DNA of 64,000 nucleotides from Pseudanabaena galeata CCNP1313 (GTDB taxonomy: Bacteria; Cyanobacteriota; Cyanobacteriia; Pseudanabaenales; Pseudanabaenaceae): contig NZ_CP112874.1 in NCBI RefSeq assembly GCF_029910235.1, forward strand, positions 1,612,001 through 1,676,000, read 5' to 3'. Shown piece after piece: positions 1-7,254 of the stretch; positions within the stretch are counted from its first letter, which is position 1; each line of letters opens with the position of its first letter. The translations under genes and the position numbers were made by a program. The notes below the pieces were generated by a model. The model made no database searches, was not told the origin of the DNA, and saw nothing but the letters and a program-made list of their open reading frames with translations.

Positions 1-92
1 ACCGTCAATAAAAAAGCAGTCCCAATTTTCGCAAGACGTGGATATTGCAAGATCGGCTCAACTGTGAGTTCAGAAGCAATAACAGTACTCAT
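1..92 (-). CDS. Partial CDS, N-terminus of unknown protein (runs off left edge)
   Basis: A minus-strand ATG at 92-90 opens a frame that stays open to the window edge, giving about 30 residues beginning MSTVIASELTVEPILQYPR. The ATG overlaps the TGA of the upstream gene in the arrangement ATGA, so the two are almost certainly translationally coupled and belong to one operon with the VWA-domain gene. No domain can be called from 30 residues. The coupling suggests it is a further component of the same AAA/VWA module. Confidence 0.6.
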   Translation of the reverse strand, partial: MSTVIASELTVEPILQYPRLAKIGTAFLLT

Positions 93-1630
93 GATTGACC
101 ACCTCCAGTAATTTTCACCACATCATCAGGGTTGCCATAATAAACATAGGAAAAAATCTGCTCTGCTTGACGCTTCTGCAAATCATTGCCAGTAAAGTAA
201 CGCTTATAATTTGCACGAAGCCCTTGCAAAAAGAGAGCAGGACTAATGCCATTATCACTGCTTGCACATTCGATGAATTTCTTATTGACCGCTTTAGCTA
301 ATTTTGCTTCGACTTCTCCCATCGTCCCCAAATAACCAGAAGCTATTTGAGACAAAGCTTTAGCTGCAATTCCAAAAGGACGTTTATCTTGCCATAGTAA
401 CTGAGCAGAACGGGGAGAATTTACAAATAAAAACAACGGACGATCTTGCAAGCATTTTTCTAAGTCATCAAATCTTACTTGATTTAAATGTTTGGTTAGC
501 TCCTGTTCGCAATGCAATAGGGCGATCGCTACAGGTTGCCGATCGTGTTTGCGAAGAGCTTCGCGCCAATCATTGAGGCGATCGTGTAAATCATTGCAGT
601 TCGCCCCAAATGGATGTTCGTAAGGAACCAATCGACCTTGATAGGTTCTTGATAGCTCCAAATCCAGCAAAATTGGCTTACCCCAAGATTTTTGCTCAAC
701 CCAGCGCACCACTTTAGCATTCTCCGCCAGAAATTCATTACTGTCTAATTGAATTGATTCCCAAGAAATCTGCTGGCTAGTTCTATCAACAATCGCCAAG
801 TTAAAGCGATCGTTAAAATAAGACTTTACACCGCGCAACCAATTAAGAATGTCATCAATACAATTTCTTGCAAAATCCCATAAATCCAAAGGCATACTGG
901 GTGCTGAAATCGAGCAGTTTAGAGATTCGTGAGGTGAAACTCCCTGTATTAACCATTCTGCTTCGCCATTAGGAATAACGTAAAGAATAGCTGCATTACT
1001 AGCACAGGAGATATTGGCAGTCAGGTTTACAGTTTTTGGCGGAGTGATGGAATCAACTAAAGAACAAACATTTACCTCTAACCGTGACGCATAGGGCATA
1101 AAATCAGCTTGACCTTCTTTAAAATCTAATCGCAAAGAACCTATCCCTTTACTTCCTTGTCTCACCTTAATTTGGAACTCCTCTCTCCAAGTTTGATAAT
1201 CAGCAACTTGAAAAGAAATTATGCGATTATCTAAGATTTCAAAATCATTGCCCATAAAAGAAAGATCTAGCTGCTTTTTGATTTTTATAGGTTTTTGCAT
1301 GAGTTTTGTTTTTTCGGCAGGATTTAGACTTACTGAAAGACTTACAGAATAAACCTTACCTGCTTCAATATCAGCATCTTCGATAATTTGACTACCATCC
1401 AAATCCTTTAACACCATGAAAAAATAGAAATCGCGATCGGCAAGATGAAGATTGGTAATCTGCGTATTATCACGAATTTCTGAACCTTCTCCTGCTGCTA
1501 TGCTCTGCACCGAAAGCACTTCATCAGTTTTGCGAACAATGTGACTCAACTCCGCACTGGTTCTTTTAGCTACACCAGCATCGGAAGCCTGTGAAAAAAC
1601 TTTATCCCTTAAATCTTCAATCATTCCCAT
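89..1630 (-). CDS. Hypothetical 513-aa protein, possible degenerate CHAT-like domain, VWA-operon partner
   Basis: The protein has 513 residues and no signal peptide or membrane span. I do not recognise the N-terminal half. In the C-terminal half the order of motifs resembles CHAT (caspase-like) peptidases: IVDRTSQQISWESIQL around residue 280-295 looks like the 'D-R..IPWE' strand, LFLFVNSPRSAQLLW sits where the catalytic-Cys strand (NACxSA) would be, and SGYLGTMGEVEAKLA followed by ALFLQGLR resembles the closing strand and helix. The Cys position reads Pro and no convincing HG motif is visible, so if it is CHAT it is probably inactive. The start overlaps the end of the VWA gene by 10 bp, and its stop overlaps the next ATG. 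This fits vWA-MoxR associated conflict modules, but the family assignment is inference. Confidence 0.7.
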   Translation of the reverse strand: MGMIEDLRDKVFSQASDAGVAKRTSAELSHIVRKTDEVLSVQSIAAGEGSEIRDNTQITNLHLADRDFYFFMVLKDLDGSQIIEDADIEAGKVYSVSLSVSLNPAEKTKLMQKPIKIKKQLDLSFMGNDFEILDNRIISFQVADYQTWREEFQIKVRQGSKGIGSLRLDFKEGQADFMPYASRLEVNVCSLVDSITPPKTVNLTANISCASNAAILYVIPNGEAEWLIQGVSPHESLNCSISAPSMPLDLWDFARNCIDDILNWLRGVKSYFNDRFNLAIVDRTSQQISWESIQLDSNEFLAENAKVVRWVEQKSWGKPILLDLELSRTYQGRLVPYEHPFGANCNDLHDRLNDWREALRKHDRQPVAIALLHCEQELTKHLNQVRFDDLEKCLQDRPLFLFVNSPRSAQLLWQDKRPFGIAAKALSQIASGYLGTMGEVEAKLAKAVNKKFIECASSDNGISPALFLQGLRANYKRYFTGNDLQKRQAEQIFSYVYYGNPDDVVKITGGGQS

Positions 1631-3597
1631 CCCTCCCCTAGCGAAATCGGTTCTAAGACTTCTTTAGTATCAATCTCTGGCAATGATGGAGCCTTAATTT
1701 CCACTTTCTCCACCACTGCCCCCATTGCCTCAGCCAAATCAGCAACCCTAGCGGCATAAAACATCGGCTGCGGGTCAAGCAGAACGATCTCTAATCGGGG
1801 AATCTCTGCCAAAACCTTAGCAGCTTTCAAAGCATCCTCAATCCCCTCAGAGGAAACGCGATGATTTAGCACCCCATCCAAACTCGCTTGCAAAGGAATA
1901 TTACCGCGTCCATCCGACAGCACCACCAAGCGCACCCGCACCACCTGATTGCGCCCATGTTGCAAAGACGCTCTAGCCGTCCTTGCTGCCAAGTCCAACC
2001 CATGAGCCAGAGGAGTCGCCGCCCCTGCTTCCCCCTCCAGAGCTTGAAACACCTCTAGCGAAAGTAAATTTCTTGCCTGCACCAAATGCGATCGCAGAGA
2101 CTCACTCGCTCCCTTTGCACCAATGCGAATAATACTGATACTCGCCCGATTCACATAAGCCCAGTCTCGCAAATGTGGCAAAAGCGCATCTTGCCAGAGC
2201 CGATCTTGCAAACAAGTAAAATCGATCGCACAAATAAGCTGATATTGCGGCACAGGAATACGGCGATAGCTCCGCAAATCCGATAACCAAATCCGAAAAT
2301 GGCGAGGCTCATTCTTAAAGCGCGGTAAATTATGGCGATAGTTTTGGAACTTTGCCGCCTCGAAAATAGTACCAAACAGCGAAATATCTTCTAAGGTCGC
2401 GGCTGGTTGCGTCCCAATCGGATGTCCAAAACCAGAACGAGGCGATCGCGCAGAAGAGATCGGGATTTTTAACGGCTCTAGCTCTCGCATCGCAGGGGCA
2501 TCATCTTCAAGGTACGGATTATCTAAAATTTCAGGTTCAGGTTCCACCGCAGGAAAAATTGTTTCTACATCTGGCTTCACGACTGACTGAATTTTCTCAT
2601 CCTCGACAACATCAGCACTATTTTGTCGATCGGGTTGGGGATTTACTTTTGTTTTCTCTGGAATCGGTTCTATGGGTACAACAACTGGCGCGATTGGCAA
2701 TGATAAATTCTGACTAAGCCCTAGTATTTTTGCAGCGCGATCGACGATCACAAGAGAAACTTCTGTTTCATTTTCTAAACTCGCCAAACCCCTTGCTAGT
2801 CTTGACAAGGCAAACAAACGCCGCATTCCTAAAGGTACTTTTTGGGTGAAATATGCCTGTATCCTAGCGATCGCCTCATCAGTCATCGTAGCCATAAATC
2901 GATTAGCAATTACTTCCCTTGATCGCTCTGCTAATTGCAAAACAGTTGGCGACAAAGCCTCTAAATTAGTCTCAAGGCGATCGATATTTGCAAATCGTTC
3001 TAGGGGGCTAAGTTCATCAAAATATTTAAAATTAGGCGATTTGCACCGTAGGGCAAAGCGATCCAATAAGTGCGGCGACAATTCTCCAAGGCGATCGCTT
3101 TGACAACCTGCAATACACCAAAATCGCGGCTGCCAAGTATGGTCAATACCGTCCCGTTGCAAACTAGCCCATTCACTATCCAACAAACTCACGCAAGCCC
3201 GCATCGCCGACAAACTCAGACGGGTGAGATCGGGAATAACCACTAGCAAAGGATTACTGCCATGCTCGACTAGCTTACTCGGTTGCCAAATAATCTGAGA
3301 ACTTTGGCGATCGAGCGATTTTGTGGGCGATTCTGCGGTAAATTTTGTGGGCAATGCCCACCCTACGCCAAAATGTCCCCATAGATTTTCTTCTGTCGTT
3401 GCCGAATTTAGGGTTAATGCCTGTGCTGGAGATTGATAGGCGATCGTGAGTATTTGCTTCCAGCGATCGGCAAATCTAAGCAAGTCCTTTTCAGTCGCAT
3501 CAAAAACCAGCAAACCCTGTAACGAAGACTCAATCGCCGCTACAGTCAATAGTTTGTAGAAATCCTCTTCCTGTGGTGACTGAATCATTTTTTCCAT
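1621..3597 (-). CDS. ChlD-like protein: degenerate AAA domain + von Willebrand A domain
   Basis: The protein has 658 residues. Residues about 1-290 resemble the inactive AAA half of magnesium-chelatase subunit D: a PLLVVIPDLTRLS strand, LLDRFALRC, then a helical lid, with no intact P-loop. A proline- and acid-rich linker covers about 300-400, and a VWA domain about 455-625 (QLICAIDFTCLQ; VVLSDGRGN). The metal-site motif is DFTCL rather than DxSxS, so metal binding may be lost. Its own start lies about 7 nt after the stop of an eroded ChlI/MoxR-like AAA fragment, which would be its natural ATPase partner. True chlD is longer and lies elsewhere in cyanobacteria, so this is a paralogue of unknown role. 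Residues 76-92 come from an inserted dispersed repeat. Confidence 0.8.
   Translation of the reverse strand: MEKMIQSPQEEDFYKLLTVAAIESSLQGLLVFDATEKDLLRFADRWKQILTIAYQSPAQALTLNSATTEENLWGHFGVGWALPTKFTAESPTKSLDRQSSQIIWQPSKLVEHGSNPLLVVIPDLTRLSLSAMRACVSLLDSEWASLQRDGIDHTWQPRFWCIAGCQSDRLGELSPHLLDRFALRCKSPNFKYFDELSPLERFANIDRLETNLEALSPTVLQLAERSREVIANRFMATMTDEAIARIQAYFTQKVPLGMRRLFALSRLARGLASLENETEVSLVIVDRAAKILGLSQNLSLPIAPVVVPIEPIPEKTKVNPQPDRQNSADVVEDEKIQSVVKPDVETIFPAVEPEPEILDNPYLEDDAPAMRELEPLKIPISSARSPRSGFGHPIGTQPAATLEDISLFGTIFEAAKFQNYRHNLPRFKNEPRHFRIWLSDLRSYRRIPVPQYQLICAIDFTCLQDRLWQDALLPHLRDWAYVNRASISIIRIGAKGASESLRSHLVQARNLLSLEVFQALEGEAGAATPLAHGLDLAARTARASLQHGRNQVVRVRLVVLSDGRGNIPLQASLDGVLNHRVSSEGIEDALKAAKVLAEIPRLEIVLLDPQPMFYAARVADLAEAMGAVVEKVEIKAPSLPEIDTKEVLEPISLGEGWE
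3321..3370. repeat. Dispersed cyanobacterial repeat inserted in frame in the VWA gene
   Basis: The stretch contains the small palindrome GTGGGCAATGCCCAC at about 3348-3362 and is the type of repeat that translates as 'GVGWALPTK' in cyanobacterial genes. It adds about 17 residues (76-92) without breaking the frame. Recognition of the peptide is from general knowledge; the palindrome is directly visible. Confidence 0.6.
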
Positions 3598-3604
3598 AAT
3601 GATC

Positions 3605-3841
3605 CTAGTTCTTAGATATCTTCAGTTCTTCTTTAACCCTCTGCTCTCGTTCTTCATCCCAAGCCAACGTCCCGCCCCGCTGACGATGCTGCAAGGCAAA
3701 CTTTGCCACTTTTAAAACATCTTCGGCGGTAGCAGATTTTTTCCCTTTTAAAGAAGCATGAGCGATCGCCGCCAAAGCCATGATGTAGTCAGCCCGATGT
3801 CCCTCAGTATTAAATGCTTTAGTTTTCAGATCGTAATTTAT
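3605..3841 (-). pseudogene. C-terminal remnant of ChlI/MoxR-like AAA ATPase
   Basis: About 75 codons on the minus strand read NYDLKTKAFNTEGHRADY, then IMALAAIAHASLKGKK, SATAEDVLKVAKFALQHR and end EELKISKN with TAG at 3607-3605. This matches the C-terminal lid of ChlI/MoxR-type AAA+ proteins (helix, 'TxEDVxKVAxxxLxHR'). No start codon, Walker A or Walker B is present upstream: the frame closes near 3855 and the following DNA is unrelated. The N-terminal two thirds has therefore been deleted. It lies immediately before the ChlD-like VWA gene, as expected for a former AAA-VWA operon. Confidence 0.75.
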
Positions 3842-3866
3842 TACAGAGCTACTGCGTAAGTCCTAT

Positions 3867-4064
3867 CTATTCCAATTCCTCTAAACGCTCCGCGATCACA
3901 TTCAATTCAGCTATCCCTCGAACTAAGCGACCGCGCAAAGCATCGTCAAGCTTAGGATTTTGCAAGGCAGCTTCTTAGATTGCTTCTAAACACTCGCCTT
4001 AACCGTAGCCAACTTTTGCCAGATCTTGATCTTGATTTGTTAGTGCGCTGTGTCCAGATGCCAT
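3867..4064 (-). pseudogene. Small hypothetical gene with two in-frame stops
   Basis: A minus-strand frame runs from an ATG at 4064 to a TAG at 3869-3867 (66 codons including the stop) and contains two internal TAA codons. The peptide pieces are MASGHSALTNQDQDLAKVGYG, then GECLEAI, then EAALQNPKLDDALRGRL and ending AERLEELE. The pieces remain protein-like on both sides of each stop, which suggests a decayed gene rather than chance. I do not recognise the family. A competing plus-strand frame covers 4020-4111 (see rejected items). Confidence 0.4.
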
Positions 4065-4159
4065 CACGATTAGAAGCAATGAAAGCTTTTCGCAACGGAT
4101 TACACCATGAGTGATGGAGATATTGCTATATTTATAGCGATCGCTTGATTAGAGAATAA

Positions 4160-5068
4160 ATGTTTAAGTTTGCTCACAAACTTGCTGGCTTAGCAATTTA
4201 TACAGGGCTATGTCTAGGAATCACTAGCACCATAACGCCCACCACATCACCCGCATTAGCTGAAGATAGCAGCCTTGGTATTGTCATGCGGCGCGGACAT
4301 TTGCGGGTGGGCATCGATGCAGCGATCGGTGGTCCCTACATGTTTTGGAATGCCAAAACCCAATTTTATGATGGCTTTGAGCTAGAAATTATTCAAGAAA
4401 TTGCCGCAAGACTAAATATTGAGCCACGTCCCATTAATATCCCTTGGGCAAATCAACCTGAAAATTTAGCTTCGCGGCAGGTAGATATCCTGCTCAGTGC
4501 AAGGGAAGAAGGAGCCTTAGAAACAGGCGACACCAAAGGCAAATTTATTGAAACTGTGCCTTATTATCGTAATACTCAACGTTTGCTAATCCGATCCGAT
4601 GGGACACAAATCAAATCCTTGCGCGATATGATCGGCAAGCGCGTTGGGGTTGTCGCAAATAGTGGAGGCGCAGCGATCGCCGAAACCTATAATAAAAACA
4701 GAGGCAACGCCATTCGCCTGTTTTCATCACGGGATCTTGATCGGATGGTGATCCAACTACGCGATCGCCAACTTGATGCAATGATCCTTGATGAACCTGT
4801 GGCAGTATGGCAAGTACGCAACAATCCCAACTTTACAATTGTTGGGGAACCGTTAATTCCAATCCGTCTTGTGGCGATCGTCAACAAAGATGATGTCTCG
4901 CTCAAAAAAGCCATCGATAAGGCTTTAACAGAGATGCGTCAAGAGGGTAAACTCGAACAGATACTTAAGAGGTGGAACCTGTGGGAAAGCCAGAAAACTT
5001 TAAAATCAACAAAGGTCTTGCCAGTTACGGTATTAGCGATCATTACGCCATACTCGGTTTACCAATGA
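4160..5068 (+). CDS. Extracellular solute-binding protein, family 3 (amino-acid-type ABC)
   Basis: The protein has 302 residues. Residues 1-35 are a Sec signal peptide (charged start, hydrophobic core, cleavage after ALAE-like ALA). The mature protein has family 3 landmarks: LRVGIDAAIGGPYMF, DGFELEIIQEIAARL, DILLSAR, then the second lobe GKRVGVVANSGGAA, LDAMILDEPVA and the closing helix EQILKRWNLW. It probably binds an amino acid or similar small polar ligand in the periplasm. No permease or ATPase genes adjoin it. Family proteins usually stop soon after the 'RWNLW' helix; here the frame continues 27 residues through DNA that also codes for the start of the next protein, giving a 97-bp overlap. 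The tail may be non-functional. Confidence 0.85.
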   Translation: MFKFAHKLAGLAIYTGLCLGITSTITPTTSPALAEDSSLGIVMRRGHLRVGIDAAIGGPYMFWNAKTQFYDGFELEIIQEIAARLNIEPRPINIPWANQPENLASRQVDILLSAREEGALETGDTKGKFIETVPYYRNTQRLLIRSDGTQIKSLRDMIGKRVGVVANSGGAAIAETYNKNRGNAIRLFSSRDLDRMVIQLRDRQLDAMILDEPVAVWQVRNNPNFTIVGEPLIPIRLVAIVNKDDVSLKKAIDKALTEMRQEGKLEQILKRWNLWESQKTLKSTKVLPVTVLAIITPYSVYQ

Positions 5069-5871
5069 CCACTGATGCCGCACAAATTCGCAAAAAATTT
5101 CTCAAACTAGCGAAGATTTTGCATCCTGATGTATTTGGGAGAACTCCCGAGGAGAAAGAGACTGCTACCAAATATTTCTCAAAGATGGTCAGTCCAGCCT
5201 ATCAATTGCTCAACCACGATCGCGAACGCGGTGAATATTTAGCAACTTTGAGAATGTTTGCCCAAAACAAAAAACAAAAGGAAGAAGTACCTACCCTCAG
5301 TTCCGAAATTGCTCAAAAACTGTATCGGATTCCCCACGAAATCACTTACAAGCAATATGTCGAGCAGATTTCACCCAAGCAATATGAAACCCTTGACTCG
5401 ATCATGGAGTATACCGCTACTCTCAGCGAGTTAAATCTCGTATATTTATTTACCCAAACCAGTCTTGGCTTTACGTCAGGCAGCAGTAGTGCCGCCGCAT
5501 CACCTGTCGTCAGTCAGAGTGCTAACGCCGAGGCAACTCCTGCGGCTAAACCTGCCCAGTCACCTGCACTGCGTAATCTGAATATGGCGGAGCTATTTAT
5601 CAGTAAGAAACAATGGACTGATGCCCTCAAAGAACTGCTCAGTGCCGAAAAAATCGATCCCAATAATGCCAAAGTCTATGCGCTCAAGGGCTTAGTGCAG
5701 ATGAATCAAAATGCGGCGGCGATCGCTAAGTCAAGCTTTCAAAAAGCACTCAAACTTGATCCCAAAGAACCAACGGCTCTCAAATACATTAATCAGGTAA
5801 CCGCAGCTACAAAACCACCAGAAAAACCACCAGAGAAGAAAGGCGGGCTATTTGGCTGGGGCAAAAAATAG
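4972..5871 (+). CDS. J-domain protein with C-terminal TPR repeats
   Basis: GTG start, 299 residues. The J domain covers about 20-90 (DHYAILGLP; helix II AQIRKKFLKLAKILHPD containing the HPD triad; YQLLNHDRERGEYL). A spacer about 90-185 is rich in Ala/Ser/Pro in its second half, and TPR-like helices about 195-270 (AELFISKKQWTDALKELL; ALKGLVQMNQNAAAIAKS) precede a Lys-rich tail. J proteins stimulate DnaK-type Hsp70s; the TPR part probably binds clients. The next in-frame ATG (5065) would remove the first J-domain strand, so the GTG at 4972 or 4981 must be used. The gene therefore begins 97 bp inside the upstream binding-protein gene, an unusually long overlap. Confidence 0.85.
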   Translation: MEPVGKPENFKINKGLASYGISDHYAILGLPMTTDAAQIRKKFLKLAKILHPDVFGRTPEEKETATKYFSKMVSPAYQLLNHDRERGEYLATLRMFAQNKKQKEEVPTLSSEIAQKLYRIPHEITYKQYVEQISPKQYETLDSIMEYTATLSELNLVYLFTQTSLGFTSGSSSAAASPVVSQSANAEATPAAKPAQSPALRNLNMAELFISKKQWTDALKELLSAEKIDPNNAKVYALKGLVQMNQNAAAIAKSSFQKALKLDPKEPTALKYINQVTAATKPPEKPPEKKGGLFGWGKK

Positions 5872-5934
5872 CTGACAAATTTCTCGCTAAAGGTAGTAGT
5901 TATTAGTCGTTTCAATTATAGCGAGGCAGCAAAG

Positions 5935-6945
5935 TTGGATTTCCGCAAATTAAAATACTACCGACATAATTCCCTGATTTTAGTTATTAGCGGCGATCGC
6001 CAACTTTTAGCGACGATCGCCGAAGTTCTAACAACTGAAAAATATAATTTCATTACGGAAACCAGTGGTGAGAAAGCATGGGAAATAATTCTAGAAAAGA
6101 AACCCGCATTTGTCATTGCTGATTGGACAATCCCAGATGTCTCAGGTTTAGCACTTTGTCATCGCGTCAAGGAAAATCTTGAACATCCCGAATTACAGAC
6201 AACTTACTTTGTCTTGATCGTCGAAGTTTCCAATGCTCAACAACGTCAAATTGCTTTAGATACTGGTGTCGATGAATTTCTCAATAATCCTGTGGATCAC
6301 TCTGAACTAAAGGCGAGATTGCGGACAGGACTCCGCCTCACGGCTTTGACCCAATCTCTAACTTGGACAAATCAAAGATTGCTAGCTCAAAATGACTTAC
6401 TGGATGCTCTAAGCTTGTCTGATCCTCTAACCAAGGTCTTAAGTGAGCAAGCCTTTGCGGGGATAAGGCAAAATATAATGTCGCAGTTTAGAGGATTTGG
6501 AACTTACAAAAGTTACAGTTATCTAAGTGTGTTGATTATTGATATTGATCGCTTAAACTCCATTGTTCAGTCCTACGGTGAGAGAATTAGGGACGAGGCA
6601 ATCAAAGCGATCGCAGGACGATTAAGTCATAGTTGCGCGGCAAATAGTTTGATTTATCGGCATGGGGATGAGTTTGCCTGTGTTACTCCTCACCATGATA
6701 CGGAGAGCGCCACCCAACTTTCTCTCAATCTTCTTTCTAGTATTCGTAGTCATCCGATCGCCGTTTCTTCGGGCTTATTATTTCCACTGACCATTAGTAT
6801 TGGTGGGGTAGTAGCATCTCTAGAAAATCAGAATCAGCAGATGCATGATATCAATTTTGATGAACTAGTTGCCTTAGCCTCACACTCATTACTACAAGCC
6901 CAAAAATCTGGTGGCGATCGAAACTATATTGAAATATCTGGCTAA
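5935..6945 (+). CDS. Response regulator receiver-GGDEF protein, degenerate signature
   Basis: TTG start, 336 residues. An N-terminal receiver domain (about 12-130) has Asp63 in FVIADWTIPD as the probable phosphoacceptor and an NPVDHSEL segment at its end. A coiled linker about 130-160 leads to a GGDEF-type domain about 160-330. The signature is HGDEF at 243-247, with His replacing the first Gly; IDIDRLNSI replaces the usual metal-binding DIDxFKxxND. Diguanylate cyclase activity is therefore uncertain; it may be a GTP-binding or c-di-GMP-blind regulator. It stands alone, with no kinase next to it. Palindromic repeats follow within 12 bp of the stop. Confidence 0.85.
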   Translation: MDFRKLKYYRHNSLILVISGDRQLLATIAEVLTTEKYNFITETSGEKAWEIILEKKPAFVIADWTIPDVSGLALCHRVKENLEHPELQTTYFVLIVEVSNAQQRQIALDTGVDEFLNNPVDHSELKARLRTGLRLTALTQSLTWTNQRLLAQNDLLDALSLSDPLTKVLSEQAFAGIRQNIMSQFRGFGTYKSYSYLSVLIIDIDRLNSIVQSYGERIRDEAIKAIAGRLSHSCAANSLIYRHGDEFACVTPHHDTESATQLSLNLLSSIRSHPIAVSSGLLFPLTISIGGVVASLENQNQQMHDINFDELVALASHSLLQAQKSGGDRNYIEISG

Positions 6946-6956
6946 TATTTTATGCG

Positions 6957-7072
6957 TATAGCAATGTAAGTTTTGCTTAGGACATAAAACCAAAAAGATG
7001 AGTGGCGGCGCGAAGCGCCGCCACTCATCTTTTTGGTTTTGATTTGTTCTATCTATCTCTTGCGTAGCTATA
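6957..7072. repeat. TATAGC-ended palindromic element, type A1 (copy 1)
   Basis: The element begins TATAGCAATGTAAGTTTTGC and ends TGCGTAGCTATA. Between them is a perfect 26-bp-stem hairpin at 6986-7040 with a GGCGGCGC/GCGCCGCC core and a 3-nt loop. It is non-coding. The same ends and hairpin recur in the opposite orientation at 42706-42821, and one end recurs at 10893. It looks like a miniature inverted-repeat element (MITE). Confidence 0.8.
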
Positions 7073-7174
7073 TCAGCCGACACTTGTGTTTGGACGCAAT
7101 CAAAACCCAAGAAGAGAATGGCGGCGCTTCGCGCCGCCATTCTCTTCTTGGGTTTTAACTTGGCGACAGCTATA
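7071..7174. repeat. TATAGC-ended palindromic element, type A2 (copy 1)
   Basis: It follows A1 directly, shares the TATA junction and ends GGCGACAGCTATA. A perfect hairpin lies at 7102-7156 (AAAACCCAAGAAG arm, GGCGGCGC core). A second copy with matching flanks is at 36388-36504, showing that the whole 100-bp unit is the repeated entity. Confidence 0.75.
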
Positions 7175-7220
7175 GATCGCCGAATCAGGGCTATGAACGC
7201 AATTCTTTTACATCCGATCC

Positions 7221-7254
7221 AAAGCAGAGGCAATTCATGAATTGCCTCTGCTTT
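7221..7254 (-). terminator. Hairpin overlapping the ABC-ATPase stop codon
   Basis: A palindrome, AAAGCAGAGGCAATTC and its complement, around ATGAATT. Its distal bases form part of the TAA stop of the minus-strand ABC gene. A related hairpin (same GAGGCAATTCATGAATTGCCTC core) sits between urtA and urtB at 22277-22322. It may serve as a terminator, though no U-tract is obvious. Confidence 0.5.

Noticed and set aside
1621-3597. The VWA gene as authentic chlD
   Set aside because: No P-loop, different operon context, degenerate MIDAS and an eroded ATPase partner; the real magnesium-chelatase subunit should be elsewhere.
4020-4111. Plus-strand frame reading LLVRCVQMPSRLEAMKAF to a TGA
   Set aside because: Protein-like, but it has no start, is short and overlaps the minus-strand pseudogene; I cannot tell which strand was coding, and I annotated the longer one.
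6892-7233. Minus-strand open frame of 113 codons through the palindromic elements
   Set aside because: It runs through two hairpin elements and the 3' end of the GGDEF gene; composition reflects the repeats and there is no ribosome-binding site.
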